Positions 8,798 through 17,513 of a stretch of 64,000 nt of DNA are shown piece after piece. Where the stretch lies: NCBI GenBank assembly GCA_947446975.1, contig CANFHM010000004.1, positions 1 through 64,000 of the forward strand, given 5' to 3'. This DNA comes from Microthrixaceae bacterium. Lineage in GTDB: Bacteria > Actinomycetota > Acidimicrobiia > Acidimicrobiales > Acidimicrobilacustridaceae. Both the position numbers and the translations under genes were made by a program. The notes beneath the pieces are model-generated. The model had not been told where the DNA came from, searched no databases, and saw nothing but the letters and a program-made list of their open reading frames with translations. The first letter of the stretch is position 1, and every line of letters begins with the position of its first letter.

Positions 8798-9475
8798 GTG
8801 TTCGCCTGGGGTGGCTGGTCGCTGATCGCCGGACCCACACCCCGGGTGTACGAGGTGCTCGGGATCAGCCCGTGCAGCGGCAATGCCACCTGCCTCCGAC
8901 TCAACGGCGAATACGCCGACGGCTGGCCCCTCGTCGTGCTGATCGCCCTGTGCGCGTCCTATCTCGTGGGGGTGTTCATCGTGCAGCGCGGCCTCACCGG
9001 ACGCACGGTGGGATCGATGCTGTTCATGTTCGAGGTGGTCGCCGAGGACCATCGACCACTCGGAGTGGGGCGCGCCGCGCTGCGCAGCCTCGCCGGTGCC
9101 GTGGACTATCTCCCGTGCTGCGTGCCGATCGTCGGGATCGTCACCATCGCCGCCACCCCGACCCGACAACGGGTGGGCGATCTCGCCGCAGGGAGCATCG
9201 TCGTCGAGGCGCGCCGAAACACCGAGCACTCCGGGGCGCCACCTTCGCCGATTCCGCCGACGCCATCGAACCAGCAACAACCGGGTCGACCGCTCAGCGC
9301 CGACGAGTCGTTGCCGCCGCGACCTCCCACGATGGCCGCGCAGCTCCCACCCCGAACGCCCGGCCCGCTGTGGGATCCATCACGGGGCGCGCATGTGCTG
9401 TGGGATGACGCCGGCTCGCGCTGGCTGGTGTTCGACGTGGACCGTCAGCTGTGGGTCGTGCTCAGGGACCAGTGA
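8798..9475 (+). CDS. RDD family membrane protein (start uncertain)
   Basis: An RDD-type membrane protein with three hydrophobic segments in its first 130 residues, then a Pro-rich linker and a Trp-rich tail (PLWDPSRGAHVLWDDAG). GTG 8798 is the only standard start in frame, but it removes the family's N-terminal Arg-rich stretch and first acidic residue, which are encoded upstream at 8753-8797 (LRRFCGAAIDIGLLL). Upstream, the frame offers only CTG (8753) or ATA (8729) before the in-frame TAG at 8699. The real start is therefore probably non-canonical. Function unknown; it is divergent from glyS. Confidence 0.75.
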   Translation: MFAWGGWSLIAGPTPRVYEVLGISPCSGNATCLRLNGEYADGWPLVVLIALCASYLVGVFIVQRGLTGRTVGSMLFMFEVVAEDHRPLGVGRAALRSLAGAVDYLPCCVPIVGIVTIAATPTRQRVGDLAAGSIVVEARRNTEHSGAPPSPIPPTPSNQQQPGRPLSADESLPPRPPTMAAQLPPRTPGPLWDPSRGAHVLWDDAGSRWLVFDVDRQLWVVLRDQ

Positions 9476-9535
9476 CCGGACCGTCCCCCCGGCCGAACCG
9501 GACTCGACCACCGCTGCTGCGATGGCCCGCCCGGT

Positions 9536-11944
9536 TCAGGCGTCGGGTGGGGTGATCTCCAGCACGCCCCGGGCGATGAGTGCCTCGACCTCGGCCGGAT
9601 CCATCCCGAGCACCTCGGTGGCGATGGCCACGGTGTGCTCGCCGAGCTTCGGCGCCGGCGTCTCGATGGGGTCGGCCATGGCGGTGGCATGGAACGCCGG
9701 TCCCTCGAAGATGACCGGACCGACCACACCGGGCTGCTCGATGTGCACCGGGAACCCGCGCTCGACGAAATGCGGATGGTTCATCATGTCGAGCGAGGTG
9801 ACCATGGGTCCGGCGGGGATGCCGGCGGCCTGGCACCGATCGGCCACGGCGAAGCGATCGTTCTCGATGGTCCATGCGCTGATGAGCTCATCGAGTTCGG
9901 CCACGTTGGCGCGTCGGGTCTCGAGGGAGGCGAAGCGCGGGTCGGAACCGAGCTCGGGGCGGCCGATGAGTTCGGCCAGGGCCCGCCATTCGGCGTCGTC
10001 ACGGCAGGTGATCGCCACCCATTCCTCGGCGCCGGTGCCGCTGTCGGGGTCGGGGGCGCAGCGGTAGTTCCCACCCGGGGTGCCGCGCTCGGTGTGGATG
10101 CCCATGGGATGCACTGATCCGGGTTCGATGGACTCGGCGGCGAGGAGATCCGCGATGGAACCGACCACCGCCTCACACTGGGCGAGCTCGATCAGACCAC
10201 CCTCGAGGATGCCCCGCTCCCGACCGATGAGCGTGGCGAGCGCCCCGCAGGCCGAGAGGCGACCGACGAAGTGATCGGGGAAGATCGATGCGGTGCCCGC
10301 AGGTTCGGTGCTGCCCTCATAGCTCCAGAGGTACGAGAGACCACCGGGCGCCTGGGTGCTCGGGCCGTAGCCCCGCCAGTGGGCCCAGACGCCGCGGGAG
10401 CCCATGAGCTGACTGGCGACCATGGCGATGCGCGGGTTGGCGGCGGAGAGGTCCTCGTAGCCGATCCCCAGCGCGGCCATCGCCCCGGTGGTGGTGTTCT
10501 CGATGACCACGTCGGACTGCTTGACGAGTTCGAGCAGCACCTGTCGGCCCTCGGGGAACTTGGCGTTGACGCCCATGGCTTTCTTGGATCGACTCGACGA
10601 CGCGAACGACGGCCCCATCTCGGTGCCGGTGACGACCCGGATGAAGTCATAGTGCGAGCGGCTCTCGATCTTGATGACCTCGGCGCCGTACTCGGCGAAG
10701 AGCTTGCCGGCCTCGACGCCCACAGCGCCCTGTCCGAAATCCATGACCCGAAGTCCGACAAGCGGCAGCGCCGGAGCGGACGCCGGAGCCCCGGTGCGGG
10801 CCTCGCCGAGCGATGCGAACACAGCCTCGGTGTGCTCACCGACAGCCGGCGGGGGCGTGCGCGGCCCCACCCGACCTCCGTCGAGTTCGAAGTAACCCGA
10901 TGGCATGCGGGCGATGACCCCGGGAGCGAGCTCCATGGACTGGAACGTGCCGCGGGAATCGAAATGCTCGTTGGAGAGGGCCCGGGGAGCGTCGTACACC
11001 GGTGTGCACACGATGCCGCGATCCTGCGCGTACGCGGAGACCTCCTCGATGGAGAGATCGGCGAACAGCTCCTCATAGAGCGGGTTGAGGATGGCTTCGG
11101 CGATGGCGAAGCGACCGGGGAAGCTGTCGTACTCCTCATCCTGCAAGTACTCGGGTTCTCCCAGCCAGGCCCGCATCTCGCGCCACTGCGCCGGGCTCAG
11201 CACGATGAGCCGCACGTAGCCGTCGCGGCACTTGAAGATCGGGTACACGGGGCCAGAGCCCATGCGCAGCTCTGGGAACGTGGAGCCAGCCGCGACGCGG
11301 GCGGTGTAGTTGGGGAGCGACCAATCGGCGGTCTGGGCGAGACACTCATTGATCGAGATGTCGAGGAGCTGGCCCGCACCGGTATGGAGCCGCTGCCAGA
11401 TGGCACACAACATGGCCCACGCCGCGCTCGATGCGGCGACGTCGTTCGAGAACTGCCCGGGGGCGGGGATGGGTTCCCGATCGAGGGTGCCGGCCTTGAA
11501 GGTCATGCCGCCGGTGGCGGAGAGCACCTGATCGGTGAGCTGCCAGTCCGACCACGGCCCGGTGAGTCCGTAGGGCGTGAGCGCGGCAACGATCAGATGC
11601 GGGTGGGCCGCTGCGAGGTCGTGCACGGTGACTCCCGGCGCCACCTCGGCCGACGGACACACGATGAGATCGGCGTGGCGCAGCAGCTCGTGGAGTCGTT
11701 CGACCTCGGACTGCTGGTCGAGATCGAGCACCACACTGCGCTTCCCGGCGTTGTTGACCGCCCAGGACAGCGACACCCCGCCGCGGATCGGCGCGACAGA
11801 CCGGGCCGGGGATCCCTGCGGGGGCTCGACCTTGATGACCTCGGCCCCGAGGTCGGCCAGCAGCCGTGGGGCCAGCTCACCGTTCTCGACGGTGAGATCG
11901 ATCACTCGGATCCCTTCGAGCGGCAGTGCCCTCGACTCAGTCAT
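9536..11944 (-). CDS. tandem-fused class III (CaiB/BaiF) CoA transferase
   Basis: An 802-residue protein made of two full CoA-transferase units of roughly 390 residues. Unit one opens LPLEGIRVIDLTVENGELAP and unit two LPLVGLRVMDFGQGAVGVE; each then has the CoA-binding segment (GAEVIKVE and GAEVIKIE). The family moves CoA between carboxylic acids. At the position where formyl-CoA transferase has its nucleophilic Asp, my alignment by eye puts Glu in both halves (SINECLA and AQCEAVV), which needs checking. Normal enzymes are dimers of single units, so the fusion may act as a pseudo-dimer. Substrates are unknown. Confidence 0.88.
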   Translation of the reverse strand: MTESRALPLEGIRVIDLTVENGELAPRLLADLGAEVIKVEPPQGSPARSVAPIRGGVSLSWAVNNAGKRSVVLDLDQQSEVERLHELLRHADLIVCPSAEVAPGVTVHDLAAAHPHLIVAALTPYGLTGPWSDWQLTDQVLSATGGMTFKAGTLDREPIPAPGQFSNDVAASSAAWAMLCAIWQRLHTGAGQLLDISINECLAQTADWSLPNYTARVAAGSTFPELRMGSGPVYPIFKCRDGYVRLIVLSPAQWREMRAWLGEPEYLQDEEYDSFPGRFAIAEAILNPLYEELFADLSIEEVSAYAQDRGIVCTPVYDAPRALSNEHFDSRGTFQSMELAPGVIARMPSGYFELDGGRVGPRTPPPAVGEHTEAVFASLGEARTGAPASAPALPLVGLRVMDFGQGAVGVEAGKLFAEYGAEVIKIESRSHYDFIRVVTGTEMGPSFASSSRSKKAMGVNAKFPEGRQVLLELVKQSDVVIENTTTGAMAALGIGYEDLSAANPRIAMVASQLMGSRGVWAHWRGYGPSTQAPGGLSYLWSYEGSTEPAGTASIFPDHFVGRLSACGALATLIGRERGILEGGLIELAQCEAVVGSIADLLAAESIEPGSVHPMGIHTERGTPGGNYRCAPDPDSGTGAEEWVAITCRDDAEWRALAELIGRPELGSDPRFASLETRRANVAELDELISAWTIENDRFAVADRCQAAGIPAGPMVTSLDMMNHPHFVERGFPVHIEQPGVVGPVIFEGPAFHATAMADPIETPAPKLGEHTVAIATEVLGMDPAEVEALIARGVLEITPPDA

Positions 11945-12019
11945 GTCTCCCCCTCAGGAACGTCGCAATGGCGCCTCAGCGCAACGGCGCAGACGGTACC
12001 AGCCGTGCATCCATCGGGA

Positions 12020-14002
12020 TCACGCCGCGATCACGAGCCGACGCGCCCGCCATCGGGCGAGCCGGACCAGCTCGTCGACGTCCTCCTCCTCAGTGGATGC
12101 GTCGTGTCCGGTGCCGACTGCAACACCAGCGCCCGCAGATTCGACAGCGGAGCCGGCAGCCGTGCTGCCGAGCGACGCCACGAGTGGCAGCTGCGTCGCA
12201 GGATCATCGGTGTGCAGCGGCTCGCAGAGGATCGAGCCGTCGGCGCGTCGGACGATGAACTCGCCGCGGGAGCCGAACCGGGCCCGCCAGCGGGGACGGT
12301 GCACGACCTGGTGATGGAACGAGCACAGCGCGACAGCATTCGCGAGATCGGTCCGGCCACCCGTCTGCCAGGGTTCGAGATGGTGCACCTGGCAATGACG
12401 CGGACCGAGCGCGCAGCCCGGGAACCGACAGCCCTGATCCCGGGCGAACACCGCCCTGCGTTGGGACGGCGAGAACTCGCGGACGGCCCGGCCGTGGTCG
12501 ATGATGCGCTGATCAGCGGTGAGCAGCCGTTCGAGGACGCTGTCGCAGGTGAGCACCGAGACCGCCAGTGCGCTGATGGGGCGACCGTCGAGGGTGCGGG
12601 CCCCATGGATCGAGGGCGCCCGGGCCAGCTGCCGGCTCGGGCCGACCACTCCCGAGTCGACCACACCCGGCCCGACCACACCCGGGCCGACCTCACCCGA
12701 GCCGGGTTCGGCCGGGGGCGAGCCACCCGAGTGCCGGGCTCCCGGGGGATGGGATCCCGGTATCTGGGTGCCGGCGGGCGATGACCCGGCGATCGGTGTG
12801 GCACCGAGCCTCGTGCCACCAGGCAGTGATCCAGCGTGCGATGCCGCGGAGACCGTTGATCGGGCGAACGTCGTGCCACCGAGCGTTGTTCCGGCGAGAG
12901 CGTCAGCGAACAGGAGGCGATCGCCGGGTGCCACCCGATGGGAGTGGAGGAACTCGTCGAGATCGGCGAGGGTTCGCACCCCGGCGGACCGGAGAGTGGA
13001 GCTGAACATCGACGGGAGGTCGACGACGACGGTGAGATGCGGGCGCTGCCGCCCGAGTTCGTCGGTGCCGACGTGGTTGTCGAGGTAGAAGCCGCAGATG
13101 GCGATGAGCGCATCGGCTCGGCGAGCTGCCTGCGTGCGGGATTCATCGGGTTCGTCGGGACGCTCGGCCACCCGCAGCGCCGCCTCGACCACGGCGGCCC
13201 CATCGGGATGCAGCCGACCGTCGAGGATCGCCACATCATCGAGGGTGCGTGAGCAGAACAACGACCGCTCCGGCGCAGCAGCCTCGCACTCGAGCGCACC
13301 TGACTCGAGGGCTCGCGCCGCCGCCTCGGCATCGGCAGCAGCATCGGCGCACTGCACCCACCGCCGAAGCACGATGCGGGTCTGGGCGGGAGTGAGACCA
13401 CGCAGCGTCCGGGCGGTGTCGGCATCGGTGCGGGCGAAGCGGTCGACATGATGTGCGGGCACCAGGGACACAGCGAGGTCGACCTGTGCGCCGGTGAGCG
13501 CACCGCGCTCCCATGCCCGTGCGACACCGGACCAGACCGAGAGTCGCTCGGCGCGCAGACCGGCCCGTCGCGACTCGGGATCGGTGAGACCGGCGTGGTG
13601 CCGCAGCCATGCCGCCATCGAACCGGTGCCATCGAGCTCGGGGAACCCAGCAGCGGCGAAGGCGGCCTCCGCCCCGGCCACACGGGCGCCGAGTGCGTCG
13701 AGCAGGGACCGAATCTCGACCAGACAGGCGCCATCGATGGGGATCACCAGCCCGGCGATCGCCGCAGCCAGCTGCGAGAACTGCGAGACCGGAGCGAACT
13801 GCGAGACCGGAGCGAACTGCGAGACCGGAGCGAACTGTGAGACCGGAGCGAACTGTGAGACCGGTGCACCCCGCACAGAGCCTCCGCTGGTCGTATCATC
13901 ACCAGCCAGGTACTCATCACACGGAACCCACTCATCACACGGAACCCGCTCGTCACGGGCCATGCAGCTGGCGTCATCGGCGGTGAATCGGCTGCGATCC
14001 AT
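12020..14002 (-). CDS. DUF222 / HNH endonuclease domain protein (13E12 type)
   Basis: A 660-residue protein with an N-terminal DUF222 domain and a C-terminal HNH nuclease motif (CRFPGCALGPRHCQVHHLEPW ... LCSFHHQVVH, shown in parts). Members are abundant in actinobacteria, often repeated, and their role is uncertain; a DNA-damage link is supported here by an SOS box 12 bases upstream. The N-terminus carries five APVSQF repeats, and the linker before the HNH domain has further short Gly/Val/Pro repeats (VGPGVVGPGVVDSGVVGP). An internal ATG at residue 14 is an alternative start. Confidence 0.88.
   Translation of the reverse strand: MDRSRFTADDASCMARDERVPCDEWVPCDEYLAGDDTTSGGSVRGAPVSQFAPVSQFAPVSQFAPVSQFAPVSQFSQLAAAIAGLVIPIDGACLVEIRSLLDALGARVAGAEAAFAAAGFPELDGTGSMAAWLRHHAGLTDPESRRAGLRAERLSVWSGVARAWERGALTGAQVDLAVSLVPAHHVDRFARTDADTARTLRGLTPAQTRIVLRRWVQCADAAADAEAAARALESGALECEAAAPERSLFCSRTLDDVAILDGRLHPDGAAVVEAALRVAERPDEPDESRTQAARRADALIAICGFYLDNHVGTDELGRQRPHLTVVVDLPSMFSSTLRSAGVRTLADLDEFLHSHRVAPGDRLLFADALAGTTLGGTTFARSTVSAASHAGSLPGGTRLGATPIAGSSPAGTQIPGSHPPGARHSGGSPPAEPGSGEVGPGVVGPGVVDSGVVGPSRQLARAPSIHGARTLDGRPISALAVSVLTCDSVLERLLTADQRIIDHGRAVREFSPSQRRAVFARDQGCRFPGCALGPRHCQVHHLEPWQTGGRTDLANAVALCSFHHQVVHRPRWRARFGSRGEFIVRRADGSILCEPLHTDDPATQLPLVASLGSTAAGSAVESAGAGVAVGTGHDASTEEEDVDELVRLARWRARRLVIAA
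13778..13867. repeat. five tandem 18-bp units in the DUF222 gene
   Basis: Five consecutive copies of an 18-base unit (GAACTGCGAGACCGGAGC on the + strand) with only one to three substitutions. On the minus strand each encodes APVSQF. The unit is a multiple of three, so copy-number change alters protein length without a frameshift. Confidence 0.95.
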
Positions 14003-14014
14003 GCCGCCATTCTA

Positions 14015-14030
14015 TCGAACACCTGTTCGA
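14015..14030. promoter_or_regulatory. LexA SOS box
   Basis: A perfect 16-base palindrome, TCGAAC-acct-GTTCGA, exactly matching the mycobacterial/Gram-positive LexA consensus (CGAAC-N4-GTTCG). It lies 12 bases upstream of the ATG at 14002 of the DUF222/HNH gene, where bound LexA would block transcription. No other copy was seen in the window. Confidence 0.88.
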
Positions 14031-14066
14031 TGAACAAGGCCTTCCGACCCGTTCCGCGCCGCCGTC

Positions 14067-14807
14067 TCAGCGGTCGAGCACGGTGACCGATCGCAGACGG
14101 CGCTCGAGATGGTGCTCCACGGCACGGGTGGCGAGATGGTCGATCTCGGCCGATGCCGCGGAGGGCTCGGCGGCGAGTGCCTCGTTGAGACGTCCGCCGA
14201 GGATCTGCTGCAGCAGCGCCACGGCGTCGGGTGACACCGCTGTCCCCCGTCGGCATTCGTGACACAGCAACCCACCGCTGTCGAGATCGAAGGCCACCAG
14301 CGCCACCGTGGCATCGGCGGGACCGCCCTCCCCGCACAGCACGCACCGATCCACCTCGGGTCGATAGCCCTCGAGCGCGAGCACCTTCCAGAAGAACGCC
14401 GGGACCACGAGCGGCGAATGGGAGGCGTCGAGCGTGCGCAGCGCACCGAGCAGCATCTCGTAGAGCCGGGGGTTCACCGCCCCCTCCTGGGCCAGCTGAT
14501 CCGCGGTCTCGAGCATGGCCGAGGCTCTGGCGATGCGATCGAGATCATCACGCAGACCCCGGAAGTGGTCGATGCTGTCGACCTGGGTGACGAGATCGAG
14601 CTCACGACCCTCGTAGAGCTGCAGTGCGACATGACTCATCGGCTCGAGCCGGGATCCGAACTTGGAGCGGGTCTTGCGCACACCCTTGGCCACCGCCCGC
14701 ACCTTGCCGCGCCGGCGGGTGAGGAACACGATGATGCGATCGGCCTCGCCGAGGCGATAGGTGCGCAGCACGATCCCCTCATCGCGATGGATCGTGCCCC
14801 GACTCAT
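14067..14807 (-). CDS. recO: DNA repair protein RecO
   Basis: A 246-residue RecO: N-terminal OB fold (GIVLRTYRLGEADRIIVFLT), a conserved mid-region (GLRDDLDRIARASAMLE), and a four-cysteine zinc site (CVLCGEGG ... LLCHECRRG). It helps RecR load RecA at gapped DNA. The frame is open far upstream because it runs through uppS in another frame; the ATG at 14807 (MSRGTIHRDEG) is chosen because it begins the OB fold and follows the uppS stop by seven bases. Co-transcribed with uppS. Confidence 0.93.
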   Translation of the reverse strand: MSRGTIHRDEGIVLRTYRLGEADRIIVFLTRRRGKVRAVAKGVRKTRSKFGSRLEPMSHVALQLYEGRELDLVTQVDSIDHFRGLRDDLDRIARASAMLETADQLAQEGAVNPRLYEMLLGALRTLDASHSPLVVPAFFWKVLALEGYRPEVDRCVLCGEGGPADATVALVAFDLDSGGLLCHECRRGTAVSPDAVALLQQILGGRLNEALAAEPSAASAEIDHLATRAVEHHLERRLRSVTVLDR

Positions 14808-14814
14808 CGCAGGA

Positions 14815-15537
14815 TCATTCGTCGGAGAGTCCGCCGAAGCGGCGATCCCGGGCCTGGTACTCGCGCACCGCGTCGAAGAGGTGCTCGCGACGGAAATCGG
14901 GCCACAGGACATCGGTGAACACGAGCTCGCTGTAGGCCGCCTCCCACATGAGGTAGTTCGACAGCCGGTACTCCCCCGAGGTGCGCACGAGCAGCTCGGG
15001 ATCGGGCATGTCGGGGGCATAGAGGCGCTTGGCGATGGTCTTCTCGTCGATCCTGTCGGCGGCGATGCCCTCGCGGACGATCTGCCGCACGGCGTCGACC
15101 AGCTCGGCCCTGCCGCCGTAGTTGAACGCGATCGTGAGGGTGAGCGTCCGGTTCTTCTTCGTGAGTTCGATGGACTCATCGATCCGACGCAGCAGCCGCT
15201 TCGGGACCCGCCAGTCGCGCCTTCCGATGAAGCGGATCCGCACACCCTTGGCGTTCAGTTCGTCGCGGCGGCGCACCAGCAGCGACTCGTTGAACCCCAT
15301 GAGGTACCGGACCTCATCGACCGGGCGACGCCAGTTCTCGGTGGAGAACGCATAGACGGTGAGCCAGGAGCTGCCGAGGTCGAGAGCGCCGTCGATGGCA
15401 TCCATCAGCGCCTCCTCGCCGGCGGCGTGCCCCTCGGTGCGCTTGAGGCCCCGACGCTGGGCCCATCGACCATTGCCATCCATGACCGCGGCGATGTGCA
15501 CGGGGATTCGGGTCGGATCGATGCCGGGGACGTCCAC
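14815..15537 (-). CDS. uppS: isoprenyl transferase (undecaprenyl/decaprenyl diphosphate synthase)
   Basis: A 240-residue cis-prenyltransferase. HIAAVMDGNGRWA carries the catalytic Asp, FSTENWRRP and RTSGEYRLSNYLMW the substrate-binding residues, and WPDF the C-terminal motif. It makes the polyprenyl diphosphate carrier for peptidoglycan and other wall polymers. The start is GTG, preceded at six bases by TAACCT (leaderless type). It is divergent from the helicase gene across 51 bases. Confidence 0.94.
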   Translation of the reverse strand: MDVPGIDPTRIPVHIAAVMDGNGRWAQRRGLKRTEGHAAGEEALMDAIDGALDLGSSWLTVYAFSTENWRRPVDEVRYLMGFNESLLVRRRDELNAKGVRIRFIGRRDWRVPKRLLRRIDESIELTKKNRTLTLTIAFNYGGRAELVDAVRQIVREGIAADRIDEKTIAKRLYAPDMPDPELLVRTSGEYRLSNYLMWEAAYSELVFTDVLWPDFRREHLFDAVREYQARDRRFGGLSDE

Positions 15538-15588
15538 CGGGCGAGGTTACCGCTGCCATCAGATGTCGCCGGTACCATCGTTGTTCCC

Positions 15589-17481
15589 ATGGCATCCTCC
15601 GATCGGCTCGTCGCGAACACCACAGCCGCTCTCGGAGCCATCACCGCCACCCTCCCCACCGGCGAGGCCCGCACCGGTCAGATCGAGATGGCGCAGGCCG
15701 TGGCCAGGGCGATCTCCGAGGGTCGTCATCTCGTGGTGGAGGCGGGCACCGGCACCGGGAAGACCTTCGCCTATCTCGTCCCTGCGATCATCTCCGGCCG
15801 CCGCACCGTGGTGGCCACGGCCACGAAGACCCTCCAGGACCAGCTGGCCACCAAGGACCTCCCGCACCTCGTCGAACATCTCGACCGGCCCGTCGAGTTC
15901 GCCGTCCTCAAGGGGCGCTCGAACTACGTCTGCATGCAACGGATCCATGAGCTCGACGACGGCGAGGACCGACTCGACCTCGACACCGGGCCCCGACCCC
16001 CCGCCGAGGAGATCGCCGCCATCGCCCGATGGGCCGTCACCAGCGAGACCGGCGATCGGGCCGAGCTCATGGTCGAACCCTCCCACCGCGCCTGGGCGGC
16101 GGTGAGCGTGGGCCCACGCGAATGCCCGGGCGCCACCCGCTGTCCGAAGGGTGACGAGTGCTTCGCCGAACGCGCCCGGGCGGCCGCCATGGAGGCCGAC
16201 GTCATCATCGTCAACACCCATCTCTACGGGATGCATCTCGCCACCGGCGGTGCACTGCTGCCCGAGCATGAGGTGGTCGTGTTCGACGAGGCCCATCAGC
16301 TCGAGGACACCATCGCCGCCACGTCGGGGGTCGATCTCACCGGCGGTCGATTCACGGCCCTGGCTCGCACGATCGGGGCGATCCTCGCCGATCCGTCGAT
16401 CGTCGCCGGCATCGACGATCTCGGATCGCAGTGGCGCGCCTCCATCGCCGACGAACGCGGACGTCGCCTCCGTGGTGCGGTCGATGGCGATGCCGCCCGG
16501 GTGCTGGGGCTCGCCCGGGCGCGCCTCGAGCCGGCCATGGCCGCACTGCGAGCCATCCCCGACGACAGCTCCGGCGATGTGGGGGCCCGCAAGCTGCGCG
16601 CCATCAAGGCCACGACCTCGCTCATCGAAGACATCGATCGGATCTCCGAGGTGCGCTCCGGCGAGGTGGCGTGGATCGAGGGGACCGAGGAGAACCCGGT
16701 GCTGCGCGTCGCTCCCATCGACGTCGGGGGTCTGCTCGCCGATGTCATGTGGCCGGCCGCCACCGCCGTGCTCACCAGCGCCACGCTCCCGGCCGCGCTC
16801 CCCGACCAGCTCGGACTCGAACCGGGGGCCTTCGAGCGCATCACCGTCGAGAGTCCGTTCGATTATCCGAACCAGTCGATGCTCTACTGCGCCGCCCATA
16901 TGCCCGACCCGCGCAGCGAGGCCTTCGACCCGGCGATGCATGACGAGCTGGCCGCACTGATCGAGGCCGCCGGTGGTCGCACCATGGCGCTGTTCACCAG
17001 CTACCGGGCGCTGAGCGCAGCCGTCGAGGCCCTGCGGGACCGCCTCGACGTCCCGATCCTCGCCCAGGACGAACTGCCCAAGCCGCTGCTCATCGAACGG
17101 TTCACCGCCGAGCCGGAGACCTGTCTCTTCGCCACGATGGGCTTCTGGCAGGGGGTGGACGTCCCCGGTGCCACGCTGAGCCTCGTCACGATCGACCGGC
17201 TGCCGTTCCCCCGCCCCGACGACCCGTTGCTGCAGGCCCGACGGGACCGCGCCCGGGCCGATGCGTTCCGACTCGTCGACCTCCCCCGGGCCACGACCCT
17301 GCTGGCCCAGGGTGCGGGGCGCCTCATCCGCACGACCACCGACCGTGGTGTCATCGCGGTGTTCGATCCGCGCATGGCGACGAACGCCAGATACCGATGG
17401 GATGTCATCGCCGCGCTGCCCCCCATGCCGCGCACGAAGATCCGCACCGATGCCGAGGAGTTCCTCCGCTCCCTGCGCTGA
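15589..17481 (+). CDS. DinG-family ATP-dependent DNA helicase
   Basis: A 630-residue superfamily 2 helicase of the XPD/DinG type. Walker A is EAGTGTGKT near residue 50 and the DEAH box is VVFDEAHQ near 230. Four iron-sulphur cysteines lie between them (SNYVC, then CPGATRC and CPKGDEC). The C-terminal helicase lobe ends with QGAGRLIRTTTDRG. It unwinds 5'-3' branched or damaged DNA. The ATG at 15589 (MASSDRLVANT) is chosen over a much longer open frame that would run antisense through uppS and recO. No SOS box is seen upstream. Confidence 0.92.
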   Translation: MASSDRLVANTTAALGAITATLPTGEARTGQIEMAQAVARAISEGRHLVVEAGTGTGKTFAYLVPAIISGRRTVVATATKTLQDQLATKDLPHLVEHLDRPVEFAVLKGRSNYVCMQRIHELDDGEDRLDLDTGPRPPAEEIAAIARWAVTSETGDRAELMVEPSHRAWAAVSVGPRECPGATRCPKGDECFAERARAAAMEADVIIVNTHLYGMHLATGGALLPEHEVVVFDEAHQLEDTIAATSGVDLTGGRFTALARTIGAILADPSIVAGIDDLGSQWRASIADERGRRLRGAVDGDAARVLGLARARLEPAMAALRAIPDDSSGDVGARKLRAIKATTSLIEDIDRISEVRSGEVAWIEGTEENPVLRVAPIDVGGLLADVMWPAATAVLTSATLPAALPDQLGLEPGAFERITVESPFDYPNQSMLYCAAHMPDPRSEAFDPAMHDELAALIEAAGGRTMALFTSYRALSAAVEALRDRLDVPILAQDELPKPLLIERFTAEPETCLFATMGFWQGVDVPGATLSLVTIDRLPFPRPDDPLLQARRDRARADAFRLVDLPRATTLLAQGAGRLIRTTTDRGVIAVFDPRMATNARYRWDVIAALPPMPRTKIRTDAEEFLRSLR

Positions 17482-17513
17482 TCGCACTCTCCGTGGACTC
17501 CTATGATTCTCCG

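Noticed and set aside
8687-9280. An N-terminal extension of glyS by nearly 200 codons
   Set aside because: It would lie antisense to the RDD gene, and the family N-terminus and a leaderless-type -10 both fit ATG 8686.
10271-12784. A long + strand open frame (837 codons) opposite the CoA transferase and DUF222 genes
   Set aside because: It is antisense to two genes with clear domains and shows only low-complexity Arg/Gly/Asp composition, as expected in high-GC antisense frames.
13778-13867. A CRISPR array
   Set aside because: The 18-base units are directly adjacent with no spacers and encode an in-frame peptide repeat.
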